Source: Vigna angularis
Taxonomy: Eukaryota; Streptophyta; Magnoliopsida; Fabales; Fabaceae
NCBI RefSeq assembly: GCF_016808095.1
Contig: NC_068974.1
Span: forward strand, 37,258,090-37,322,089
Length of the DNA stretch: 64,000 nt
Direction of reading: 5' to 3'
Positions 25,890-37,848 of this stretch are shown piece by piece. A program made the translations under genes and the position numbers. The number at the start of each line of letters is the position of its first letter. Position 1 is the first letter of the stretch. Under the pieces are notes generated by a model, which searched no databases, was not told where the DNA came from, and worked only from the letters and a program-made list of their open reading frames with translations.

Positions 25890-28800
25890 TGAAATTCAAG
25901 TCTGTGAGAATACTGTCAGATATATTCGTTGATGAAGATTCTAAAGTATAAGGCTACTCTTGTCTTACTTGCCAAACAAGATACAGAGACAGATATTGGA
26001 AGAAGAAGAAGAAGAAGGAAACAGATAGAATGGAATAAAATGTTGGTTAACTTTGCATCATAAGTCTGCCTAAACTGCAATAACAAAACAAAAAGAAAAG
26101 AGCAGAAAAGGAAGAGAGAAAACGTGTAACGTGAAGAAGATTGGATTTGACTTTACCTACGAACTACTTTAATTATTAAAATAAGATGAATTATAAATTG
26201 GCTATTGGCTGGCATGCTACTTCTTGAATTATTAAGTCAATAATCACTCTTCAAGTAATTGTAAAAGGGTATATTTAATTTACCAAATAATTACAACATT
26301 TCATAAAAATAGCTTAAACACATTGTTTTTTCTGATTTATTTGTTGGTGAAAGAGTGCAGTGTGGCATCTTAATAAAACTATAGCAGCCTAATTAGACAA
26401 AATGGAAAAGAATCAAATGATAAGTGTGGACTCACAAGAAGTTAGTTGGAGTCTCTAAGAACATATTAGTAAATGAAAACTTCCTTTTCATTGACAGTTT
26501 CAAAGTGCTATTTCTTAAAGGATAATATTTCTTTTTTAGTGGTCAGGAGGTAGAAACTGAAACTCTGATTATTCTTTTCCTTGACAGATAGCAAATAATT
26601 TCTATGAAAATAATACATTAGTTTCCTTAATGATGTGTAACAAGCCATTATTTTTAAGCAATTATTAGTAAGTTCTACCTAACTCGGAGTTGGGATTATT
26701 CCTTGCACAAATGCAAGTGCACAAGCTTTCAAATTTTAAGTCAACAAAGACTTCTTTTTTCAAACATCATCATCATTTTCAAACATAATTCATAATAACT
26801 TATCCAAACTTTCACGCATATACTTCAATCAGTTTAGTAATTTTACATTGTTCTTTTTATGTGTTTAACACTGGATATTGATGCAATTTGTACACATATT
26901 CATTCAAATGGATCAATCCATTTCGGTGTTAAATTCTCTGTAAGATTGTGACAAATGTTTTCTCAAAAAAAGGCTGCATACCTTCACAACTAAGTGACAA
27001 GTATGATTTTTGTTGCAGTTTGCCTATGATGTTACATGAATAATGATCTCCTAAACACAATGATTAATCATTCAGATTCCATAACTAGATTATGCTCATA
27101 ACCGGTTTTAGCTCCTTTTAAGAGATGAAATTTAGAAGCAAAAAGAATCTTCAATGATTTATGATCACCGTGTGACATTAATGTAATATTGGGATGCAAA
27201 AATAGTCAAGCCCCACGGATCAGTAAGTATGCTAATTTGGTAAAAAAAAAAATGGCTAGGACGACGTTTTTAACCTGTGAGCTCGTTCCAATCCATCCTG
27301 GCATGCCAATCCGGCATCACTAATTATTTAATGTGTAAAATGATTAATATCACTATCACTTTACTTGTGTTCTTAGGAAATTCAAATATAGCTCTCGTTT
27401 TGACAGTTTGTCCGACAGTTCGACAACTTGGCATAAACATGTGTGAGTTCATCTATTTGTTATGAGAAATTACATTTTCGATGATTGAAAAAAAAAAATT
27501 CGATTACCTAGTCTATAAAGCTGTAATCCAACATCTTGACAAGCTAGACTATAAAAGTCAATCCATTCTTAAATAATAAGTCAATTTAGCTCAATTGTTT
27601 TTAGCAAATTTTCTACTAAACTTAAATGAGTTAAATTTATCATGAGTTAAATTTATCTGTTTCGTTACTTTATTTGTTTTGTTATTGTTCCTGCTGAAAT
27701 GGGACAAGGATAATCGTCTGTCTAAAAGTCCTGGATGTCGAACGTCTCTCTACTTCTTGCTCTGGTAACTGACCGGTGTAGGAAATGACCTGAATACACT
27801 CCGATGCTTTAAGTCAGAATTTTTCCTCGGTAGGCCTTTAGTAATTCAATAGTGAGTAATAGGAATCTGACCAATTAATTTACAACCTTAACAACTTAAC
27901 GGTAGCCGTTATGACATTAATTGTGTCTTACTTTGCTCAACGGTTATCGGAATCGAGCGGTCATCAGATGCTTCCTGATACTCATCCCGTTTGTCACCTA
28001 CCCGATCGGTCAGTTATAAGTCCATACTAACAGTTACCCATATTTTTTTTATTAATAAAATGTTTCATAACTTATAAGATAACAAAAATAAAGTTAAATA
28101 TATTTTTTATTATAATATTAGGATGATTTTTTTCTCACGATTTGAATATTCTTAATATTTGTTTCATTTTTTATAAGAATAAATTTTATGATTTTGGTAT
28201 CAACATGTGATGTGTTAAATTCTTAACCAATTTTATTTATTTGGTTGTTTCATCTTTTGCCCATCAACCCAATAACGAGTTGGTCAATTCTTTTTTTTTT
28301 TCACTCAATTTTTCTTTCTAATTTTCTATCAAAGAATAAATCGACACCACTCTTAAATCTTTTTCCTCTAAAACAAAGACTTTATGTGGGTTCACCTCTT
28401 AATTTAAAAAGGCTGAGATACCATTTTATCATAATTTATCAATGTAAACGCTTAAATTTAATATAATATTTTTATTAATTGTAATCATGTGTTTGTTATT
28501 TAATCATTAAAATTAAAAAAAATAAATCAATTATAACACAAATTAATTGTTATCAAGTGCATGTACCTGGTTTTGTTTATAAAGTATAATAGAAAAAAAC
28601 TGAGAAATGAGAGGTTCTCATAAGGTCAAACAAAGGGAATGACATGAATTAGAAATAGTTACGTGCCAATGTTTATGAATACATTTAATTTTATAGCTTT
28701 AACTAGATAGCTCTAGTTATAATAAAGTTAAATTTGATTGTTCTATTTAATATTTTTTTATTATTTTTCTTGTATTGAATATCATTTTACTTTTCAATTC

Positions 28801-29587
28801 CTACATGCCTATATGAAAATAATTGTACTTTATTTGATTTGGTGATTTCTTGTAAAAAAAAAAAATTTAAACACCCTGATCTTTATTTTGATATTCGTAC
28901 AAACATATTTTATCAATATTATGCTTTCATTAATCAGTATCGAAACTAATTTATATTTCTTATATAAATATAATTTTTTTTGTGTAAATTAGAGAAAAGG
29001 AAAAACTATCAATGTCTACACTTTTTTAAGTGGAGTGGGTGGAAATAAGAGAAAAAAAAACAAATAATATAAATAATGAGTTGGTGGTGCAGTTAGAAAT
29101 CTTGGGGTTGCAGATGCAAAACCCGATAAGATCTACATGTGCCCATTTTACATTACCATTGATGTGGCCACATGAATGAGATGAAGAAAACTTCCATTAA
29201 CTTGTTTTGACATAGAATATTAAGTTCATTAAGTAATATATTTAAATTTTTATATTAAATATTTAATTATAGTTTAAATAAAGATTGACTGAACCATAAA
29301 TAAGTGGTATGAGATTACTTAATAATTTTCTACTCACAGGCTTTTAACATTTTACATATAAAGAATATTTTTATTTTAAATGATTTAATACTAAATTTAT
29401 TTTATTGTTTATATTTTGTTTATTATAACTAAGATTACGCAATTTAAATTGGTGTATACATATAGGAATGTTGTTAAAGATTTTATGAAGAGCTCTTTAT
29501 AGTTACTCCTTTGAAGTGGTTTAAGAAAAAAAAATAGTTTATATTTACTTTAATTTCAAACATAAAATAACATTATATGAGTATAAC
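25890..29587. other. Intergenic region, no gene found
   Basis: The quinone reductase leader and promoter lie in the first few hundred bases (a GAAGAAGAAGAAG purine run at about 26,000-26,016). From 26.2 to 29.5 kb I see no gene. A block at about 27,690-28,030 is less AT-rich than its flanks and reads like an old retroelement or LTR fragment; I cannot assign it. The remainder is AT-rich with stops in all frames. Confidence 0.45.
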
Positions 29588-29599
29588 CACTACAAAATA

Positions 29600-29925
29600 T
29601 TAGATTTTTACCGGGGGTTATTTTTTTCGTTTCCGGCGGTTTTAACCCCCGGAAAATATGTTACACGCGGTTAGGAAAACCGCTGGGAAAACCTGCGTCG
29701 CTAAGTAATTACCGGCGGTTTTTTTAAAAACCGCCGCAATTAGCGGGGGTTTTGAAAAACCGCCGGTAGTAGTAGGGGTTTTACTAAAACCGCCGGAAAT
29801 AACCGGGGTTAAGCAAAACCGCCGAAAATAACCGGAGTTAAGCAAAACCGCCGGTAATTTGTGAGGGTTTATGAAAATCGCCGGTACTTTTGAGGGTTTT
29901 CCAAAAACGCCGAAAATGTAAATAA
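29600..29925. repeat. CACTA left subterminal repeats
   Basis: At least ten copies, in both orientations, of AACCGCCGG-like units separated by GGGGTTNNNNAAAACC spacers. In CACTA elements such arrays bind the transposase-related TNPA-type protein; that role is established for the family and inferred here. Confidence 0.75.
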
Positions 29926-30119
29926 TTTAATTTTTTTTTATTCAAATGACTTGATTATCATTAATAAACCAAAATTAAATAATATGAAACTAAAATTAAA
30001 TGTAAACATTAAATATAAACCAAAATATTATTATATAAATTGTAAACATTAGAAATACAATTAATGTTTCTTAAAAATTAAAATTAACATGATATGAATA
30101 ATAATTATAGTTTTGTACT

Positions 30120-30220
30120 TCTTCAATTGTCTTCATCATTTGATACTTTTTCATTGTCTTCGTCATTTGGTACTTCTTCATTTTTGCCATCATTTGATAT
30201 GCTTCCTTTTTCAAATACCT
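30120..30220 (-). other. Possible 3' coding exon inside the CACTA element
   Basis: On the minus strand, an acceptor-like TTTAG leads into an open acidic stretch (KNEEVPNDEDNEKVSNDEDN) that ends in a stop codon. It lies in the same orientation as the transporter exons and could be the tail of a chimeric transcript or of a lost element gene. A two-fold internal repeat (NDEDNEK/NDEDN) is visible. The function is unknown. Confidence 0.25.
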
Positions 30221-30449
30221 AAAATATAAAACAATAATTAGTTAATATTTTAAAACGGTTCAATTCACTAATATCTCTTCTACCCTCACAAAGTAAGCTA
30301 GTACTTGCAAATTACACAACATATCAAGATTTTCTAATGGGTTTTACTAAAGCTTTTTAAGGCTAGGCTTCAATATCTAATGATGAATATAAAAGAATGA
30401 AATGCATGAGGGGAATTGAGTGGAATAGAATGAAACGGGACAAAGGTAC

Positions 30450-30606
30450 CATTTCTATGTTTGGAAATCAATCATTTAATAGATAATACCATCCTCGTGC
30501 CCTCCAAATTCAAGGGAGAGAATGGGAAGGGTCCTTTTCATTCAATCCAACTAAACCTCATTTCACTTCATTCCATCCCTTTCAGTCAGTCCAAACATAA
30601 CCTTTT
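30450..30606. repeat. Possible small inverted-repeat insertion nested in the CACTA element
   Basis: TATGTTTGGAAAT near 30,457 is matched in inverse by AGTCCAAACATAA near 30,590-30,603, with an interior rich in GAATGAAA/TTTCATTC half-repeats. The size and layout suggest a MITE, but no clean target duplication was confirmed. Confidence 0.35.
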
Positions 30607-33008
30607 AGGTTTCCTGTCTTCCTCTATCCCTCTTAATTGGATTATTTTCCTTTACAATACTGTAAATAGTAAGTTACTAAACTTCAACAAAAGAAAAAGT
30701 AGATTATGTCCTTTTCCTTTCTGAACTTGCACAAGGATAAAAATAATTTGCCCCAAATAAGAAAACTCCATTCACTGATTGTCATTAAGGATAATCACAA
30801 TTATAGAACTTATTTATTATAGTACCTAGCAATGGCAGCAGTCACTAGAGAAATAGAAAAAAAGAATGACATAAAAACTTAGAAAGAAATGATTTTCAAA
30901 AGAAAAGTGAAGTGATTAAACAGGAAGAGCATGAAGCAACACTATGGCAAGGTTAATGTTATGTCTTTTCATGATGATAAATATTCCTGCATACCATGTG
31001 ATAGGTACTCAATGTTCAAGGCCACTTGAGAATGGACAAGAGATATGTGCTGTAGAATAGACAATTTAAGAAGAAAAAAAAATAAGTCTTTTCAGAAGCT
31101 ATAATTAGTTTACGCATAAGCTATTTTGTAGAACTCTTTCATATAACTTCTCTAAATTTTTGTTTTTAACTTTTATATAAGTTAATTTTCATTTCCTTTT
31201 TTCTTTTTCCTTTTCTCTCCTAAGATTTCTTATGGAGAATCATGTTCAAATAGACCCTTCGTACAATGAAGAGAATACATTGTCTTTACCAAAATCCAAG
31301 GTATACATCAATTCCATATATAACCTTCATTATTTTACCAATTAAATAAATCCTAAAGAATGAAGTAGGTACAATACAAAGTAATTTGGCAGATCATTTT
31401 ATTTAAGGTATATGATTAAGTGTATATATATTAAGCACTAAAAGATTCTTTAGTCATGATTAATGTGCAGCTTTGGCCTACACCGAGAGAATTAGCACTT
31501 AGCAAGAAAAGAAAACTAAACACAGTATGATTAATGTTCATCATGTAATCTAACCTCTTTGGCTCGGTCAGGGATGATCACAACTTATTTCTCTCTCTCC
31601 TTCTTCATACTTCTTCAATTCACAGTCGCCTTTGCATCTTCTTCCAACCTAATTCTTGAAATCTAATTTACAAGAAGAGAAGAGATATGTGACTGTGAAG
31701 AAAGATACAAGAATTCTTGAAATCTAATTCTTGTTATACACACTTACAATCATTATGAACACTTGCATCTTTGGCTTAATTGAAAGTCCTTTTTTCCACA
31801 ATCAGAAAGCTCATTCCACAATCAGAAAAGTAGTGAATTTTGTTCATCCTCTTTATAAAGTTTAGGTTGTGATAACTATCTTTTAGTTCAACTCATAGTG
31901 CATATAGTAGGTTCTTATTCTTCGGCATAGTAGCTAGATTTTCATGTTACTCAAATTTGCATTCACAGAAGTTAATATTGCATTTACATATGCATTATAG
32001 TTTTAGACTTTAATCTCTGATTCAGCTTTGCATCCTAGAATAGGCTATCATGCATTAATTTTCATTTGCTGCTATACTTAGTTTCAACTAGTAATGGAAT
32101 GGAATATAGTCTAGTTTCAACTACTATATTGTATTTTCAGTTCCATTTTATCATTATAGCCTTAGCTGTACAGTTCATAGCACATTCATTTTTCAAGTTA
32201 CCTGCTGATGATGTGGCAAAGATTGTATCGTATCCACCACCGGTGATCTTTAAGTCTTGGACAAGGCACGAGTCATATGATCAGTTCTCACCTGCAATTT
32301 ATTTTGAAAACTCTGGCTGTGACATCTGAATATAAACTCTTGCATAGAAGTCAGGGGATGAGAATCGATCAAAGTGTGTGCTTGAAATCATAAAACCATC
32401 CTTCCCCCATATATATAGTCACCTAGATAAGAGTAACAAAAGTATGAGCTTTATTAGGATCTATATTTTAGACTACAGACATAGAAAGGAACATCATTCA
32501 ATTCTCCTGGCAATAGAGCTTTTAGTTTCAAAGTTTTCTTCACAGGCAATTGAGCTTTGATATTATTAGAATCAAAGCAATATCTACTATATCTTTGATA
32601 TATATCAAATCATATGATTCAAATTGTGAATCTTAACTGTACGAAAGGTAAAAAATAACAATTGTCCAGATTTGCATCTTTGAAACAATATTAAACAGAA
32701 CCTATAAACAACTATTAATATATGGACATAACTTACTAAAATTTGAACAAAATGCACAAGCACGTGAAAAAAATAATATATACACACACAAGATATAACA
32801 TGAGAATCTACCTTCTCAAACTCTGAAAGTCTGTCCACTATTAGGTCTTGCCTTGGAGAACCCCAAAATTCCATCATTGATTTAGGAAAAAAAAAGTAGA
32901 GCAAGAAGTAACATAATTTCATCTTTGGTGTGTTAAGTACTCAGGGTTATTTTTAAATATGTTTCAAATGATGCAAGGTAATTTAACATCATGACAATTA
33001 TAGATCAC

Positions 33009-33661
33009 CTGTGAAAATACTAGTAAGATTACAAATATCTGGCAGCCCAATCTCCACACATTTTGCAAGCTACAATTCAAGAAGAAATAATCAAGAAAGT
33101 GTAAATCATACCAGTTATATAATTCATAGATTCATAGATGAAGGAAAGAAATAAGAAATAGTTCTTGCTGCAAATATCAGTACCACAGGAAAGCCCAACT
33201 CATAAAGTCCAAAGCCTGACAAAGCAACCAGGGGAACTGCAGAGAGAGGGCTTAAGAACCTATAAAAGCAAAACAAATTACTCACCAAAATTATTTGCAG
33301 AAAAATAACTTGAAGAATGGTAAAAATCCTATCTATCAGTGTAATTGGAATTAATCATGATCACTAACTGGGAGTTATCAAAAGAAGGAGGGATTAGTAC
33401 ATTTCTAAAAGAATTAGAGCTAGTTGTAGTCCAAACAAGAAAAATAGAAACATCTTTAAACATCTGAAAGTATAAATTGCATGAATAATCTCAAAAAGTT
33501 CAATGTATGTGACTACAAGATGGAAGGAAAAACAATTCAAGGATCTAGACAGGAACCAACCTCACTACATTGCGCCAAAGTCCACTGAATCCAACAACAA
33601 TTTGGAGGGTCGAAGCAACGATAAGTGTGCCCTGCGTCCCACGCATTATCCTCTCAAATCT
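33009..33661 (-). pseudogene. Captured nucleobase-ascorbate transporter (NAT) exons, frameshifted
   Basis: Three exons with proper splice sites can be read: 33661-33561, 33259-33184 and 33069-33009. The first reads RFERIMRGTQGTLIVAS and on to VVGFSGLWRNVV. The second reads FLSPLSAVPLVALSGFGLYE and ends GFPV. The third reads LAKCVEIGLPDI. These are consecutive, well-conserved segments of plant NAT (xanthine/uracil permease) proteins, which have 10-14 membrane spans. In the third exon one extra T after PDI shifts the frame of what would be VILLVFSQ. Only about 80 residues of a roughly 520-residue protein are present, so this cannot make a working transporter. The fragment lies inside the CACTA element, whose cargo it is. 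Confidence 0.85.
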
Positions 33662-34078
33662 CTGCATATTTATCACTAATCAGATAAACAAGGATCAGTA
33701 GATCGAACAACGAACGAGAGAGCCAAAACCGGAGAGCCAAGATCGAACACAGTCTTACCTCGACCTCGACCTAAGATTGGTCAGTGCGGGAGCGCGCCAG
33801 AGCACCTCGACCTCGCTCAACCCACAAATGCCTCGACGCCTCGACGCCTCCACCTCGACGCTCAACCAAGCAGGAGAAGATGAACACGAAGCCAAGTAGG
33901 AGAAGACGAACACGAAACAAGCATGAGAAGAATGTGGTGCGGGGAAGGATTCGGGAGAAATTTTGACGAAGGCACAGGGGAGGGAGGTTAGGGTTTAGAC
34001 ATTTTTAGATTAGATGAACGACTGAAGGAGCGGGGGAAGGGATATGAGTTGGGTGGAAAGTTTAAAAAAATAATAAAA

Positions 34079-34206
34079 AACGCTACCTGCGGTTTAGTCA
34101 TAAACCGCCGAAAATTATTTGGGGTTTTTAGAACCGCCGAAAATTATTTGGGGTTTTTAGAACCGCCGAAAAATAACCTCTCCTAAAATTAATTATTTTT
34201 GTAGTG
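34079..34206. repeat. CACTA right subterminal repeats
   Basis: Units of CCGCCGAAAATTATTTGGGG repeat here with a 31-base period, ahead of the inverted tip GTAGTG. They are the counterpart of the left array. Confidence 0.75.
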
Positions 34207-34209
34207 AAC

Positions 34210-34740
34210 GATTAAATTTCATTAAAATTAGTGTCAAACAATAATAGACGTGATCACACTTTGTTAAGTGAAAAAATTCACTAAAACTGTGATTGATATT
34301 AAATCAAATCATCCAAAATGTTTAAATACTAGGAATGGATTTGAGCGTATTAATTGGATTAAGTTTTAAGCTTAACATGGAGATTTTATTATAATGATTT
34401 ACAAAATCAGTTATGATTAAATCCTTAGATTTTCTAAATTCAGATAATTGATTTAGAAGGATTCTTAAACTTTCATGTAGATGAACATATATATAATCAA
34501 GTGCAGTATAAGGATGGTAAAATCAATTTCAGTACTTCTCACAGTTGTTCTTTGAAATTTTTATGAAGTTAAAATCCTTTTTATAATTATAAATCTTAAA
34601 TAGATTTAGTTATGCAAGTAAACATTTATTTCCTGCTTTGCAAAGGGTAGAATTATAGTTATTATTATCTTAAAAAAGTTATCCTTTAAACACTTTTGTT
34701 TAAAGTTTTAAGCCTACTTTATTGCTTAATATGTTTTTTT
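34210..34740. other. Spacer between two transposons
   Basis: AT-rich sequence between the CACTA element and the Mutator-like element. No gene or repeat is recognised. Confidence 0.4.
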
Positions 34741-35329
34741 GGGTTAAATATGTTTTTAGTCCCTCAACTAGCGATTTTATTTTTCGTCCCTCTTTCAAAC
34801 TTTGTACGCTTTGATCCCTCTCTTTAAGGAAACTATAATTTTTTGTCCTCTAAAACTAACGCAGTTAGAATTAGACTGAGTTGGCTAACGAATTGGCAGA
34901 TCATTATTTTTTTTTCTGACACTAAGTCAATTTGTCCCTTACCATACGGTAATGATCGGACCGTATTGTTAATGGTCGAACAATTATGATGATTGAATGG
35001 TGATGGTGGTCGAACGGTATTGGTAATGGCCGAACGATATTAGTAATGGTCGAACGATTATGACGACTGAATGGTGATGGTGACCAAACGGTGATGGTGA
35101 CTGAATGATGACGGTGACCGAACGGTGAGGGACAGATTGACTCAAGGTCAGAAAAAAAGTGACGTGACACTTCAGCATTATCCACCTCACTTGATTTTTA
35201 ACGCCATTTGTTTTGGAGGACCAAAAGTTATGGTTTTCTTAAGGAGAGGGATCAAAGCGTACAAAGTTTGAAAGAGGGAAGAAAAACAAAATGGCTTGAT
35301 AGTTGAGGGATTAAAAACATATTTAACCC
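34741..35329. mobile_element. Small Mutator-like inverted-repeat element
   Basis: The ends are inverted: GGGTTAAATATGTTTTTAG at the left and its complement at the right, with similarity continuing inward (GTCCCTCAACTA; GATCCCTCTCTTTAAGGA). It is flanked by 9-bp sequences TGTTTTTTT (34732-34740) and TATTTTTTT (35330-35338), which match at eight of nine positions, as expected for an aged Mutator-type duplication. There is no transposase. The centre holds a short tandem repeat. Confidence 0.75.
34945..35128. repeat. Minisatellite inside the Mutator-like element
   Basis: About ten degenerate units of roughly 18 bases built on GGTGATGGTGACCGAACGG or TAATGGTCGAACGATTATG. They read through as His/Ser/Arg-rich open frames on the minus strand, which are a product of the repeat and not a gene. 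Confidence 0.65.
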
Positions 35330-35338
35330 TATTTTTTT

Positions 35339-36115
35339 CAATAAATAATATTTTTTGTGTAATTAAAAAGGAAAATAACTAGGATATATACAATTTTAAG
35401 TTGATTAATGAATATTTTATTAATAATTATTGAAAATAAAATACAATATTCTAAATAAATTAACTTTTATCATCTATAGCTGTATTTATACTTATATATA
35501 AAGAGATTCATCCTTTTTTAGTATCCACATTTATTTTCAAAATTCATCCTTTAAATAAATGTTTTTTTAAATAAAAAAATTATTTTATCAATTTTACTTT
35601 TCAAAATGTTTATTTATATTTATTTGACATTTTTTAAATTTAATTATTTTTTAATTATAAAACTGCCTACAAAATAAACAAAAATGTTTTATTATAAAAT
35701 TACAAAAAATATTTTAATTTTATAATTACAATAATAATAATAATTTTAATATTTTATTGTTATTATAGAAAAAAGTGAACACACATTCCTAATGTGTTTT
35801 TCCTAGTTTAAAATAATTTAAATCATAAATATATTATACGTTGTTCTGTTTTTCATTAAATAGTCATTGTATTATGTAATTAAAGAAATAAAAGAAATTA
35901 TAAGAAAGAAGATAAATTATTTAATGCTTATTAAATACTTTATATTTATTGTATTTAATGTTATTGGAAAAAATATTTATTGTGACGTTTTTTTTTTGTA
36001 GTTTAAGAATGAAATCGAATTTTAACAAGCATAAATTTCTTGTTTGACAGGTTTAGAAAACACATTCATTCTCAGTTATTATATTATTTTCACATATATC
36101 TTTATGGACAGGGAG

Positions 36116-36118
<3 letters not shown>
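35339..36118. other. AT-rich spacer
   Basis: Very AT-rich with no open frame of interest. Confidence 0.4.

Positions 36119-36191
<73 letters not shown>
36119..36191. repeat. TA dinucleotide microsatellite
   Basis: An uninterrupted run of TA of about 36 units. Confidence 0.95.
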
Positions 36192-36194
<3 letters not shown>

Positions 36195-36424
36195 AGTGCA
36201 AATATAAAAAGTAAATATTAAAATACGAATTCAACAAGGTTTTCAAATTTGTTTATACTCATACAGTTCAAAAGTTTCATAAAGGAAGTAAATTATTTCA
36301 TTCCTTAAATATGAATGTTCATACACTTTGGTGGAAACCAAAATAGGACATGCCTATCAATTTTTGCAAACAGAAAAAAGAGTTTTTGATAAAATACAGC
36401 AATGTTGTGCATTAAATGTTATGG

Positions 36425-37229
<805 letters not shown>

Positions 37230-37815
37230 TGGTTAGAAGTTGATTAGAGATAAAGTCAATTTAAAGTATGAGTGTAAATTTTATCTTACAAGTTGGTTTT
37301 GTGGGGTTGAGTTAGGTAAAATCTAGTTTTTAACATGTTATTACAGATATTATTAGGGTCTATCCTAACAATATTTATTTGTTTGTTGGACATATATTTC
37401 ATTCCTGGGCCGTTATCAGACCACTCATCAATATCTAGTCCTACACATGAGATATATGTACCTCGACGTCAGGGTTGAGTTAGACTTGAAGTCCATTTCT
37501 TAACATAGTATTAAAACCTTTGCTAACGATATTTGTTATTTGTTGGACATATTATTCCACTCATGTCGAGCCGCTATCGGATCATATCTAGTCCCACACA
37601 CAAGATGTACATACCTTGGCACATGTATTGAGTTAAGATTAAAATCCACTTCTTAACATGATATTAGAGTCTATCTTAGAAATATTTATTATTTGTTGGA
37701 TATATTGTTCAATCTGGTCAATTTAAAGTATACAAGTGAAATGCAATATGAAAACTTAAAGTCCACTTCTTAATGACTTATATAGAGTCTATCCTAGTAA
37801 TATTCTTAATGACTT
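37230..37815. repeat. Dispersed legume-type repeat, internally tandem
   Basis: Three successive units of about 160 bases, starting near 37,308, 37,473 and 37,629, share GTTGAGTTAG, CACTTCTTAACATG, TAGAGTCTATCCTA, TTTGTTGGACATAT and CTAGTCC-CACA-AGAT. The same wording recurs at 39.9-40.2, 44.16-44.36 and, more decayed, 56.5 kb. It matches a repeat I know to be widespread in legumes. It ends about 30 bases before the first bZIP exon. Confidence 0.7.
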
Positions 37816-37848
37816 ATATTTAGTTTCCTTATTTCAGTAATAGGATCT

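Larger units (their letters stand above)
29588..34206 (-). mobile_element. Non-autonomous CACTA (En/Spm) transposon carrying host gene exons
   Basis: The element begins CACTACAAAATATT and ends AATTATTTTTGTAGTG, so its tips are inverted. It is flanked by the 3-bp duplication AAC (29585-29587 and 34207-34209), the hallmark of CACTA elements. Both ends carry many copies of a subterminal motif around AACCGCCGGAAAT. The 4.6 kb interior shows no transposase I can recognise. It contains exons of a nucleobase-ascorbate transporter in minus orientation at 33.0-33.7 kb, preceded by a GC-rich stretch at 33.75-33.96 kb that could be a promoter-proximal exon with a GTAAGA donor. It is therefore a gene-capturing (Pack-CACTA type) element. 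Neither target copy shows a mismatch. Confidence 0.9.

Noticed and set aside
30461..30724. 87-codon frame inside the CACTA element
   Set aside because: It overlaps the small inverted-repeat insertion and shows no protein-like conservation.
34922..35190. His/Ser/Arg-rich open frames
   Set aside because: They arise from the 18-base minisatellite in the Mutator-like element.
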